The position numbers and the translations under genes are program-made. This document shows, one piece after another, positions 24,310 through 31,685 of a stretch of DNA of 64,000 nt. The stretch is from positions 3,162,001 through 3,226,000 of the forward strand of contig NZ_CP021978.1 of the NCBI RefSeq assembly GCF_004803895.1, read 5' to 3'. Within the stretch, counting starts at the first letter, position 1; every line of letters begins with the position of its first letter. The stretch comes from Streptomyces hawaiiensis (lineage in GTDB: Bacteria; Actinomycetota; Actinomycetes; Streptomycetales; Streptomycetaceae). Under the pieces are notes generated by a model. That model saw nothing but the letters and a program-made list of their open reading frames with translations. It searched no databases and had not been told where the DNA came from.

Positions 24310-24598
24310 GTCTGCTGGGCCTCCACAGCGAGCATGACCCGCCGCCTCACCACGCCCACTCCGTCCTGGCGCGACACCCTCCAAGCGGCCGCGTGAACAT
24401 CACCGAACTCCTCACCAACCTCCAGGCCCGCCACGACGCAGCCACCACCCAGGCCGGCGAACTACGCGACCTCCTCGGCACGCTCACCGCCGACCCGGCC
24501 CTGAACGTCACTCGTAGCCGCCTCGGACGCCTCACCCGACAAGGCTTCCTCACCCAACCCGGACGAGGCCGCTACCAGAAACGGACTTAACGCCCTCT
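24310..24598 (+). mobile_element. Decayed IS copy, right
   Basis: The inverted partner of the element at 18981. It keeps only the last 28 codons of the transposase (WASTASMTRRLTTPTPSWRD, stop at 24394-24396) and a shortened accessory gene, and ends AACGCCCTCT at 24589-24598. Together the two copies bracket the glycosyltransferase/two-component block like a composite transposon whose inner IS ends were lost. Confidence 0.7.
24393..24590 (+). pseudogene. IS accessory protein gene, internally deleted
   Basis: 65 residues: the N-terminal MNITELLTNLQARHDAATTQ coiled coil joins directly to DLLGTLTADPALNVTR and then a basic tail (RLGRLTRQGF, GRGRYQKRT). Compared with the left copy about 70 residues are missing in frame, while the native C-terminus that the left copy lost is kept here. 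The GTG start overlaps the transposase stop. Confidence 0.6.
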
Positions 24599-25155
24599 CA
24601 GTTCGTTCCGTTTTGCTGCTGCCAGACACGAGGCCAGTTGCCGGACGGTGGAGGGGGCCCCGAGATACCTAGGTCACGCCGTGCGAGAGCGTAGAAGTCA
24701 TCACGTGCTCGGCTCATCTTCCCAACCGCTTTCTCCCAGCCAGCAGGGTCGTCCTTCAGACCGCGAGCATAAAGTTCGACGTTCCAAACAGCTTCATGCC
24801 ACTTACGAGCTGCCGCTATGGTCTCGGCATCCCCAACAAGCAGCACCGTTTCCCACTCGGCTGCACGCCGCGCCTCCGCCTCGGCGAGCTGTGTTAGGCC
24901 CTGCTCCGGATCCAGCGGGTCCACAGCGTGCTGGAATCCCCTTGCGGCCCCTATGCGCTGCGCGATGTTGATCTGATGCTTCAAGGCGTTCGCGTAGGAC
25001 GCGTAGGTGTCCAGTCTCTTCTGATCCCAGCGTTCGGCTCTTGCCCGTCGCCACCGGCTCCGTTCCGTGAGGCTGGTTGCCAAGTAGGAGCCGACGGCCC
25101 CTACGCCAACGCCGACCAAGGCAGGTAACTGCTCCCACAACGTTGATCCCCCCAT
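24598..25155 (-). CDS. N-terminally anchored helical protein
   Basis: A 185-residue protein with a membrane segment at about residues 10-28 (LPALVGVGVGAVGSYLATS), a basic stretch (RSRWRRARAERW) and a helical domain with LDTYASYANALKHQI and the C-terminal ARRDLGISGP. The last string is shared with the protein at 7343 (RRDLGIGP). The ATG at 25155 is used; a TTG at 25143 behind GGGGGGA is an alternative. Its stop codon abuts the end of the right IS remnant, so the native C-terminus may have been changed. Confidence 0.6.
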   Translation of the reverse strand: MGGSTLWEQLPALVGVGVGAVGSYLATSLTERSRWRRARAERWDQKRLDTYASYANALKHQINIAQRIGAARGFQHAVDPLDPEQGLTQLAEAEARRAAEWETVLLVGDAETIAAARKWHEAVWNVELYARGLKDDPAGWEKAVGKMSRARDDFYALARRDLGISGPPPPSGNWPRVWQQQNGTN

Positions 25156-25440
25156 GACTAACGCGGACAGTCGGAGACACAGTGCCGTACTCAGTGGCTT
25201 CGGGGTAGGTGGTATGCCCGTGATCTCATGCCGTGCAGCGCGCGCTTCGGCCGGCGCAGGTGCCGTCTCTCTCTCCCCCCCGGTGGAGGTCCGTCCCGAG
25301 GCGCTGCACCCGCGGGCGTGTGCCGAGGCGACCGCGTCCTCCACCGCGCTGCAGACCCCCATCGCCCACTCCGTGTAGTCGGCGTTCTCGGCAGGGTCGG
25401 CCCTGGGGCCGGTCTCGGGGTACTGAGGCCGAAGAACTTG

Positions 25441-25790
25441 CTGAGCGGCTGCCGGAGAATGACCTCTTTGCCGGTGCGGGTGTCCTCGGCGATGTGCACG
25501 CCCCGCCGTTGGAGAAGTGCGCCCGGGCGGCGGACGGTGTACGGAAGGCCGGCCAGGGACTCGGCACGGCGCGCCTCGGCGTGCGGCTGGAGGAACTCCG
25601 GGAGCGTCACCCACTCGGGGACGTGGAAGCCGGGCAGGCGGCGATCGGGCACGAGGGTGCCGTCGGGCTTTTCGATGGCGGGCTCCAGCACTCCCTTCTC
25701 CGAGACGACGTGCCGCTCGACGAAACCGCCGTAGCGCACGTACAACGGGCCCTGGTTCCAGCGCAGATCGTTGGTCGGGTGACGGGAGAG
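25441..25790 (-). pseudogene. Fragment of a LanKC-type lanthipeptide synthetase
   Basis: The leftward strand reads TNDLRWNQGPLYVRYGGFVE, then LVPDRRLPGFHVPEWVTLPEF and DTRTGKEVILRQP, matching the stretch of class III/IV LanKC enzymes between the N-terminal lyase region and the kinase domain. Complete enzymes are about 850 residues; only about 115 are left, without the lyase start, kinase active site or cyclase. No precursor peptide gene is visible. The flanks from 25156 to 25440 hold nothing else I can support. Confidence 0.65.
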
Positions 25791-25899
25791 GCTTCCGGTG
25801 CCACCGCCCGAAGCGCGATCATGCCCCCTGGAACCGAGTCATGGGCCGATCCGCGGGTCGTTCCGAGGACCGATCCACTTGCCGTGAAAGGGGCACGAC

Positions 25900-26859
25900 G
25901 TGCGGCTGCGCTGCGCTGTACTGGACGACTATCAGAAGGTGGCGGCCGAGGTCGCCGACTGGTCGGTGGTCGCGGACGAGGTGGAGGTCGTGTCGTTCGA
26001 CCGGCACATCGACGGCGAGGACGACCTGGCCGCCGCCCTGGCCGGCTTCGACATCGTGGTGACCCTGCGCGAACGCGTGCCGTTCCCCGGGTCGCTGATC
26101 GCCCGGCTGCCGCGGCTGAGACTGATCGTCGCCTCCGGCATGCGGAACTCCGTCATCGACTACGCGGCCGCCGAGGCGCACGGCGTCACGGTGTGCGGCA
26201 CGGCCAGTTCCTCCACCCCGCCCGTCGAACTGACCTGGGCACTGCTGCTCGGCCTCGCCCGCGCCATCGTCGAGGAGAGCAACGCCCTGCGCTCCGGCGG
26301 CCCCTGGCAGAGCACCGTCGGTGCCGACCTGCACGGCCGGCGTCTCGGACTGCTCGGCCTGGGGAAGATCGGCAGCCGGGTCGCCCAGGTCGGGCTCGCC
26401 TTCGGCATGCGGGTCAGCGCCTGGAGCCAGAACCTCACCCGCGAGCGCGCCGACGAGGTCGGCGTGGAACTCGCCCCCTCCAAAGAAGAGCTGCTCGCGA
26501 CCAGTGACTTCGTCTCGGTCCACCTGGCCCTCGGCGACCGCACCCGCGGCCTGCTCGGCCCGGCCGAACTCGCCCTCCTCAAACCGACCGCCCACTTGAT
26601 CAACACCTCACGGGCGGCGATCGTCGACCAGGACGCCCTCCTCGAGGCCCTGCACGCGGGCCGTATCGCCGGCGCCGGCATCGACGTCTTCGACATCGAG
26701 CCGTTGCCCGCCGACCACCCGATGCGCACCGCCCCTCGCCTCCTTGCCACCCCTCACCTCGGCTACGTCTCCCAGGCCAACTACGCGACGTACTACGGGC
26801 AGGCGGTCGAGAACATCCGCGCGTTCCTCGCGGGCGCGCCCGTACGACGGCTGCCTTGA
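25900..26859 (+). CDS. D-2-hydroxyacid dehydrogenase family protein
   Basis: A 319-residue NAD(P)-dependent oxidoreductase of the D-isomer 2-hydroxyacid dehydrogenase family. The Rossmann motif GLLGLGKIGSRVAQ is at about 148-162; the substrate Arg is in INTSRAAIVD, a Glu in DVFDIEPLP, and the catalytic His in ATPHLGYVS. The substrate cannot be read from sequence (phosphoglycerate-like or glyoxylate-type acids are possible). The GTG at 25900 follows AAAGGGG. It is a single gene ended by a strong hairpin at 26943. It marks the return to core-type codon use. Confidence 0.88.
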   Translation: MRLRCAVLDDYQKVAAEVADWSVVADEVEVVSFDRHIDGEDDLAAALAGFDIVVTLRERVPFPGSLIARLPRLRLIVASGMRNSVIDYAAAEAHGVTVCGTASSSTPPVELTWALLLGLARAIVEESNALRSGGPWQSTVGADLHGRRLGLLGLGKIGSRVAQVGLAFGMRVSAWSQNLTRERADEVGVELAPSKEELLATSDFVSVHLALGDRTRGLLGPAELALLKPTAHLINTSRAAIVDQDALLEALHAGRIAGAGIDVFDIEPLPADHPMRTAPRLLATPHLGYVSQANYATYYGQAVENIRAFLAGAPVRRLP

Positions 26860-26897
26860 CGCCCGTACGACGGCTGCCCTTACGCCCGTACGACGGC
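26838..26897. repeat. Short tandem repeat across a stop codon
   Basis: GCCCGTACGACGGCTGCC occurs at 26838 and 26861, and a shortened copy at 26884, with a 23-bp period. The first copy encodes the last residues of the dehydrogenase. Likely slippage. Confidence 0.8.
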
Positions 26898-26942
26898 GCG
26901 CTTTCCACCGTCGGCGATCGACCGCAGGGTCACAGGCACGCA

Positions 26943-26976
26943 CATGGCCGGGACCCGATACCGGGTCCCGGCCATG
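26943..26976. terminator. Perfect 15-bp hairpin between convergent genes
   Basis: CATGGCCGGGACCCG and its complement around ATAC. There is no T-tract, as is common in Streptomyces; it can serve both the dehydrogenase and the leftward secreted-protein gene. Confidence 0.7.
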
Positions 26977-27040
26977 GCCCGCTGTGCGGGTGGACTCAAA
27001 GGGCGCCGCCGTGAACGAGGCGCCTCGGCCTCGGCGGGAG

Positions 27041-27316
27041 TCAGGCCTTCTTGCCGGGGACGACAGCGCTGCTGACGCAGGAGACCTGGCTGTGCGAAGT
27101 CGGGCACTCCTGCGTTGTGTTGTTGACGACAGTGACCTTGCCCTTGTCGGTGGTGTACGTGTACTGGCTCAGTTCCACGCAGCGCACGTGACCGTTGCCG
27201 TCGTCGACGCACTTGCCGGGGCCACCTTCGGCAGAGGCCTGGGTGGCACCGACACCGATCAGAGCGAAGCTCCCCAGGATCCCCGCTACCGCCGCGATCT
27301 TCTTCGAAGTGAGCAT
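27041..27316 (-). CDS. Small secreted cysteine-containing protein (copy A1)
   Basis: A 91-residue preprotein with a Sec signal peptide (MLTSKKIAAVAGILGSFALI ... QASA). The mature part of about 62 residues has four cysteines, in GGPGKCVDDGNGHVRCVELS and TTQECPTSHSQVSC, suggesting two disulfides. Copy A2 at 27981 is clearly paralogous. No known domain. It is the distal gene of a tandemly duplicated two-gene unit near the chaplin and melanin genes, so a surface role during development is possible but unproven. Confidence 0.75.
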   Translation of the reverse strand: MLTSKKIAAVAGILGSFALIGVGATQASAEGGPGKCVDDGNGHVRCVELSQYTYTTDKGKVTVVNNTTQECPTSHSQVSCVSSAVVPGKKA

Positions 27317-27398
27317 TTACCTTTTCCTTTACGGTCGACTCGCCGCCACTGGGCAGGTGAGTCGTTCCGGACGCATTACCGGCAAAGAAGCCAAGCGG

Positions 27399-27441
27399 CA
27401 GGCCCCGGGGCTCGGACACCTGGTTCGAGCCCCGGGGCCTG
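27399..27441. terminator. 16-bp hairpin between the duplicated genes
   Basis: CAGGCCCCGGGGCTCG and its exact complement at 27426-27441. It lies downstream of the leftward gene at 27463. A near-identical hairpin follows the paralogous gene at 28285. Confidence 0.75.
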
Positions 27442-27462
27442 CGTGAATCACCTGGTCGGTGA

Positions 27463-27732
27463 TTACTTGCCCAGGGAGAAGGTCTGCGAGCAGGTCACAG
27501 ACTCACGCTCGCTGTTGTCCTGGTTGGCGAGGCCCAGGATGGCGAGGTTGACGTTGATGTCGTCGATGTTGATGAGTCCCTCACGCGAGTCGTTCTGCTC
27601 GCACGACTGGGCCTGCTCGTTCTCGAGCTTGAACTTCTCGTCCCCGTCCGCAGCGTGACCAACGCCAGCGCCAAGGAAGCTGACGCTGCCGAGCATGGCC
27701 ACGACGACTGCGGCCTTCTGGTACTTGCGCAT
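27463..27732 (-). CDS. Small secreted protein (copy B1)
   Basis: An 89-residue preprotein with signal MRKYQKAAVVVAMLGSVSFL ... GVGHA. The mature part is acidic and Asn/Gln-rich: KLENEQAQSCEQNDSREGL, then INIDDINVNLAILGLANQDN and SERESVTCSQ, with two cysteines. The repeated Asn/Val/Leu pattern recalls rodlin- and chaplin-associated secreted proteins, but no family is recognised. The ATG at 27732 is chosen by comparison with its paralogue at 28343, whose first 28 residues are identical. Strong conservation of the signal peptide indicates recent duplication. Confidence 0.75.
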   Translation of the reverse strand: MRKYQKAAVVVAMLGSVSFLGAGVGHAADGDEKFKLENEQAQSCEQNDSREGLINIDDINVNLAILGLANQDNSERESVTCSQTFSLGK

Positions 27733-27980
27733 TACTTCTCCGATTTCTCGAGTTGACACAGACCGTAATGGGCTGGTCACCGACAGTTGCCAACCCTAGG
27801 CGGGGTGTGCGCCCCTTGCCGGGCGAAACGCCCAACCGCGCATGTCTCTGGAAAAGACGTTTTGTAGTTCCGCTCGCAGAGCGGGAGGACCGGCGAGCAG
27901 CGAGTGACCGAACCCCGAGTCACCGCCGAGGGCCGCGCGTGCGTGCGGGCAGACGAAGCCCGCACGGGCCGGCGGAAGTG

Positions 27981-28259
27981 TCAGGTCCCCTTGACGGGCA
28001 GCGCGACACTGTCGACACAGCTGACCTGGCTGTGCGACGTCGGACAGGTCTGCGTCGAGTTGTTGACGACAGTGACGTTTCCGCGCTTGTCCTTGATGAC
28101 CTGGTACTCACTCATCTGCACGCAGCGGACATGCCCCTTGCCGTCCTCGACGCAGGTGCCGGGACCACCCTGGGCTGACGCCTGGACGGCACCGACACCC
28201 ATCAGAGCAAAGCTCCCCAGAACCGCCGCCACAGCCGCGGTCTTCTTCGAGTTGAACAT
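27981..28259 (-). CDS. Small secreted cysteine-containing protein (copy A2)
   Basis: A 92-residue preprotein, paralogue of the protein at 27041: signal MFNSKKTAAVAAVLGSFALM ... QASA, then GGPGTCVEDGKGHVRCVQMS and STQTCPTSHSQVSC with the same four cysteines. About two thirds of the residues are shared. The spacing to copy B2 upstream (28343) and the hairpin between them are the same as in the first unit. Confidence 0.75.
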   Translation of the reverse strand: MFNSKKTAAVAAVLGSFALMGVGAVQASAQGGPGTCVEDGKGHVRCVQMSEYQVIKDKRGNVTVVNNSTQTCPTSHSQVSCVDSVALPVKGT

Positions 28260-28284
28260 CTACCTGTTTCCTTCAGTCAGGCGG

Positions 28285-28327
28285 CAGGCCCCGGGGCTCG
28301 GACGCATGGTTCGAGCACCGGGGCCTG
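28285..28327. terminator. Hairpin, copy of that at 27399
   Basis: CAGGCCCCGGGGCTCG with CGAGCACCGGGGCCTG; one mismatch in 16. It belongs to the duplicated unit. Confidence 0.7.
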
Positions 28328-28342
28328 CCTGGATCAAGCTGA

Positions 28343-28621
28343 TCAGTGGCCGCCACGCAGAGAGAAGGCCTGCGAGCAGCTCAGCGACTCGCGCTCGCTG
28401 TTGTCCTGGTTGGCCAGGCCCAGGATGGCGGCAACGTTGACGTTGACGTCGTCGACGTTGACCAGACCCTGGGTCGAGTCGTTCTGCGAGCAGGACTGGG
28501 CCTGCTCGTTCTCGAGCTTGAACTTGTCGTCCCCGCCCGCAGCGTGACCAACGCCAGCGCCGAGGAAGCTGACGCTGCCGAGCATGGCCACGACGACCGC
28601 GGCCTTCTGGTACTTGCGCAT
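28343..28621 (-). CDS. Small secreted protein (copy B2)
   Basis: A 92-residue preprotein, paralogue of copy B1. The signal peptide is the same; the mature part reads KFKLENEQAQSCSQNDSTQG, VNVDDVNVNVAAILGLANQD and SERESLSCSQAF. It is the first gene of the duplicated block. The bases just upstream of both B starts (ATTACTTCTCCGAT on the top strand) are also nearly identical, so promoter and ribosome site were copied too. Confidence 0.75.
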   Translation of the reverse strand: MRKYQKAAVVVAMLGSVSFLGAGVGHAAGGDDKFKLENEQAQSCSQNDSTQGLVNVDDVNVNVAAILGLANQDNSERESLSCSQAFSLRGGH

Positions 28622-29023
28622 TACTTCTCCGATTCTCGAGTCGACACGGACCGTTATGGTCCGGTCACCGACAGTCGCTAAGATAAGCGGTGTTTGCGCC
28701 TTTTTCCACGCGAAACGCCCGACTGCGTGTCTTTCCTGTGAAAGTGCACGTCATGGCGTTGCCGTGCATCAGTCGGATGGGTCCAAGCCGGACCGCCGCC
28801 CCGAACCGAGCACCGGCCGGGCGGCTGCCGTCCCCGCCAGTACACCTGGCAGGAGGCCGGAAACGAGCAGAGGGCCGCGATCCGCACCCGTTTGGCGGAG
28901 TCCCTGTTCAAGACGGGTGATTTGCGGAGGATTCCTCGTGACCGGTCGGGGGTCGTCGCGTTGAAGGGGCAGTGCGGCGCTCGTACTGCTGCCGCACTTA
29001 CCTAGTCAGTAAGGGAGAACGTG
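28622..29023. promoter_or_regulatory. Divergent promoter region of copy B2 and the short chaplin
   Basis: No gene is supported in these 400 bp. The 100 bp upstream of the copy B2 start resembles that of copy B1. The chaplin side ends with GGGAGAACGTG before the start codon. Developmental promoters are expected here but I cannot assign -10 and -35 boxes safely. Confidence 0.4.
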
Positions 29024-29314
29024 ATGTCTCGCATCGCGAAGGTTGGCGCTGTCGCTCTCGGCACGAGCGCCGTGGTGCTCAGTGGGGCCGGTCTCGCCTC
29101 GGCCGACGCCGGCGCCAAGGGCGCGGCCATCGGCTCGCCCGGCGTCCTGTCCGGCAACGTGGTTCAGGTGCCGGTCCACGTGCCGATCAACGTGTGCGGC
29201 AACACCGTCAACGTGGTCGGCCTGCTCAACCCGGCCGTCGGCAACGAGTGCAAGAACGAGAGCCACAAGAAGAACGACAAGAAGAACAGCAAGAAGAGCG
29301 GCCACCGCCACTGA
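29024..29314 (+). CDS. chp: Short chaplin
   Basis: A 96-residue preprotein. The signal peptide (MSRIAKVGAVALGTSAVVLS ... ASA) is followed by one chaplin domain: GSPGVLSGNVVQVPVHVPIN, then VCGNTVNVVGLLNPAVGNEC with the two conserved cysteines. Chaplins assemble into amyloid-like hydrophobic films on aerial hyphae and spores. Unusual is the lysine-rich tail (NESHKKNDKKNSKK..., about 20 residues) after the domain, which most short chaplins lack. Position beside melC2 matches chpG of S. coelicolor, from memory. The ATG at 29024 follows GGGAG. Confidence 0.92.
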   Translation: MSRIAKVGAVALGTSAVVLSGAGLASADAGAKGAAIGSPGVLSGNVVQVPVHVPINVCGNTVNVVGLLNPAVGNECKNESHKKNDKKNSKKSGHRH

Positions 29315-29332
29315 CTCATGCTGTCCGACCCG

Positions 29333-29362
29333 AGAGCCCCGGCCCCCGAAGGCCGGGGCTCT
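29333..29362. terminator. 12-bp hairpin between chaplin and tyrosinase genes
   Basis: AGAGCCCCGGCC, loop CCCGAA, GGCCGGGGCTCT. It can terminate both convergent transcripts. Confidence 0.75.
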
Positions 29363-29393
29363 CCCCGTGCGCCCGGTGGAAACCAGTGCCACC

Positions 29394-30260
29394 TCACGCG
29401 TAGCGGTAGATCCGGCCGACATCCTCCAGTTCCGCCGGCGTCACGTCCCACGGTGGCAGGCTCTGGCGCCACGCCACGATCCGGCCGTGCTGCCGATCGC
29501 CCCGGCGCGGCGGCGTCGCGGGGAGGTAGCGGGCACCGCGGTGCCGGCGTTGCCAGCGGTACCACTGCAGGTCGATGAAAGCGTGGTGCAGCCAGAACAC
29601 CGGGTCATTGACGGAGGCCCCGCCGAGCATGTCCCCGCCGACCCAGCCGTGCACCCGGTTGTGGTTGCGCCAGGTCGTGTTGCTGCGGCCGGTGCCCCAG
29701 CCCTCCAGCTTGTTGCGGAAACCCCGGGTGACCGTCGAGTCCCAGGGCGCCACGTCGTAGACGGGGTCTTTCAGCGCCCACTCCAGCTCACTCTTCGCGG
29801 GCAGGCCGACCGGATTTCGGGGGCGTCCGAGGTCCCGGGTGAGGAACACCCTGTCGGTCACGTTCACCTTGATGGTCCAGTTGCCTTCCCGATAGGCGAA
29901 CGGACCTGTCATCACCTGGTGGTCGGAACGGCGCCCGTCGCCCCCGAGGAGATGGGCCGTCCAGGGCGCGGAGGTGGCCTTGCGGTCGCGTGTCCAGTCC
30001 CAGTACGGCAGCGTCACCGAGGAGTCCACCCGGCGCAGCGCACGCTCCAGGTCGAGCAGGAACCGGCGGTGCCAGGGCAGGAAGGAGGGCGCCATGTGCG
30101 CGGCGCGCAGTCCGTGCTCGCCGTCCGCGGAGAAGTACTCGACGTGCATCCGCACGAACTCGTCGTATTCGCCCCGCCGTTTGACCTCCAGCAGCGCCTT
30201 GACGAACCGCCGCTGCTCGGCCCTGGTGAGCGTACCGGCGTCCTTACGTACGTACGCCAC
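29394..30260 (-). CDS. melC2: Tyrosinase
   Basis: A 288-residue type-3 copper monophenol oxidase that makes melanin from tyrosine. CuA ligands fit H39 (RMHVEY), H55 and H64 (HMAPSFLPWHRRF); CuB ligands fit H200 and H204 (RNHNRVHGW) and the histidine pair at 225-226 (FWLHHAFID). It has no signal peptide; export depends on the co-made chaperone MelC1, whose gene overlaps the start by 17 bp. It is somewhat longer than the classical 273-residue enzyme and may represent a second-type (melD-like) copy; the motif set is complete, so activity is expected. Confidence 0.93.
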   Translation of the reverse strand: MAYVRKDAGTLTRAEQRRFVKALLEVKRRGEYDEFVRMHVEYFSADGEHGLRAAHMAPSFLPWHRRFLLDLERALRRVDSSVTLPYWDWTRDRKATSAPWTAHLLGGDGRRSDHQVMTGPFAYREGNWTIKVNVTDRVFLTRDLGRPRNPVGLPAKSELEWALKDPVYDVAPWDSTVTRGFRNKLEGWGTGRSNTTWRNHNRVHGWVGGDMLGGASVNDPVFWLHHAFIDLQWYRWQRRHRGARYLPATPPRRGDRQHGRIVAWRQSLPPWDVTPAELEDVGRIYRYA

Positions 30261-30777
30261 GCCGGTTCTCCGTGTGCACGTGGCCCGCGCTTCCCGGCCC
30301 CTGAGCCGGCTCGCCCAGTCGCTGACCGGGGCCGAGGGCGTCGACGGCGGCGCGGGCGGCCTCGAGCGGTGAGGGGTAGGAGCAGTAGTGGTCGACCATG
30401 CTCAGCCAGGTGCCGTCGGCCCGGCGCATCAGGTGCAGAGGGCGGCCGTCCACAGTGACGTGCCACCGGCCCTGCCCGGCCGGGCCGTGCGGTGGGGTCC
30501 ACACCATGCCGATGTGGCGGCCTCGATAGGTCTCGGCGAAGACGGTGCCGCTGGGGACGTCCCCGGGCCCGGGGCGCCGGGACCGGAGGGCGGCGGCCAC
30601 CGGGGCCGCCACGGCGGCGGCGAAGACGCAGACACGCAGAGTGCGCGTCGCCTCCCGCCGTGTACGGCCCGGTACCGCTCGTGCCGGGGCCGGGGTCGGC
30701 GCCTCCTCCCCCGCCTGTCCTGCGCCGATGCTGACGGCCATGGTCCGCTCCTCGTCCGGTTCCGGTGTCGTAGCCAT
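30244..30777 (-). CDS. melC1: Tyrosinase copper chaperone (MelC1-like)
   Basis: A 177-residue trans-acting cofactor that loads copper into the tyrosinase and carries it through the membrane. After an N-terminal tail of about 45 residues comes a hydrophobic segment (LRVCVFAAAVAAPVAAAL), then the conserved core AETYRGRHIGMVW, VDGRPLHLMRRADGTWLSMV and HYCSYPSPLEAARAAVD. A His/Glu tail (HVHTEN) ends the protein. A later start at residue 13 (MAVSIGAG) is possible. It lies upstream of melC2 with a 17-bp overlap. Confidence 0.88.
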   Translation of the reverse strand: MATTPEPDEERTMAVSIGAGQAGEEAPTPAPARAVPGRTRREATRTLRVCVFAAAVAAPVAAALRSRRPGPGDVPSGTVFAETYRGRHIGMVWTPPHGPAGQGRWHVTVDGRPLHLMRRADGTWLSMVDHYCSYPSPLEAARAAVDALGPGQRLGEPAQGPGSAGHVHTENRRGVRT

Positions 30778-30888
30778 AACCGCCGGACGTCCCGCGCGGT
30801 CACCGCCGTGCGGCCAGACAAGTGATCACCGGTGTCCGTTGCCGGAGGAAGGGAGGGAGGGAGCGTCCGTTTCACCTGATGGACACGT

Positions 30889-30931
30889 GCGGAGGGCCGG
30901 TCCTCGGACTTTCCGAGGACCGGCCCTCCGC
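30889..30931. terminator. Perfect 20-bp hairpin
   Basis: Arms 30889-30908 (GCGGAGGGCCGGTCCTCGGA) and 30912-30931 with a 3-base loop. It lies just downstream of the leftward gene at 30948 and upstream of the melC operon. Confidence 0.8.
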
Positions 30932-30947
30932 AGGGCGTGGTTCGCGC

Positions 30948-31499
30948 CTAGAACCACAGGTTGCCGTGCACCGGCTTGGCGTCGTTGACCGCGGAAGCGG
31001 CGTTCTTCGCCGTGTGGACCAGCGACTCCTTTCCTTCGGCGGTCACGTCCAGGGGCACCTTGGTGCTGACGCCGCCGGTGAGGTCGGTGGACGCCAGGTC
31101 GCGAGTGCTCTGAGCGGCCGGAGCAGGCTGAGGAGCGGGGGCGGGCTGGGCGACCGGAGCAGGCGGAGCAGGCGGAGCACTCTGAAAAGCCGGAGCAGGC
31201 TGAGCGACCGGAGCCGCCTGAGCGACCGGAGCGGCCTGTGGAGCCGGAGCGGGCTGGGCGACGGGGGCACTCTGGACCGCCGGAGCGCTCTGGGCGACGG
31301 GAGCACTCTGAACTGGAGCCGCCGGAGCAGCCTGAGCAACCGGAGCAGCCTGAGCGACCGGAGCAGCCTGCACATCCGGAGCGCTCTGAGCAGCAGGGGC
31401 GCTCGGAGCGACCATGACGTCCTGGGCGAACGCGGGCGTGGCGGAACCTGCGGCGATCAAGGATCCGGCAAAGACGGCGGCAGCCTTCAGAGACTTCAT
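30948..31499 (-). CDS. Secreted Ala/Pro/Gln-repeat protein
   Basis: A 183-residue preprotein with signal MKSLKAAAVFAGSLIAAG ... TPAFA. About 100 residues consist of pentapeptide-like APVAQ/SAPVAQ/PAPAPQ repeats, a flexible extracellular spacer, followed by a 55-residue C-terminal part (STKVPLDVTAEGKESLVHT, then AVNDAKPVHGNLWF). The ATG at 31499 has a good ribosome site. No enzyme domain. Such repeats are typical of cell-wall spanning or surface proteins. Location between melC and the polysaccharide cluster suggests a surface role. Confidence 0.75.
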   Translation of the reverse strand: MKSLKAAAVFAGSLIAAGSATPAFAQDVMVAPSAPAAQSAPDVQAAPVAQAAPVAQAAPAAPVQSAPVAQSAPAVQSAPVAQPAPAPQAAPVAQAAPVAQPAPAFQSAPPAPPAPVAQPAPAPQPAPAAQSTRDLASTDLTGGVSTKVPLDVTAEGKESLVHTAKNAASAVNDAKPVHGNLWF

Positions 31500-31685
31500 C
31501 GTGTTCCTTTCTTCGGCAACGCGCGTCGCCGGAGGGGATTCTGTCGCCGTGCCTAACGAGCCCTGGCCTGGGCGGAAACCGGAGATGCCGAAGATTGCCA
31601 ATACCTCATACGAAATCTATTAAAAGACCGAAGAACAACAGTCGTGGCGCCGCTCCCCTGCGGGCGGCACCACGGCTGGACGGGC

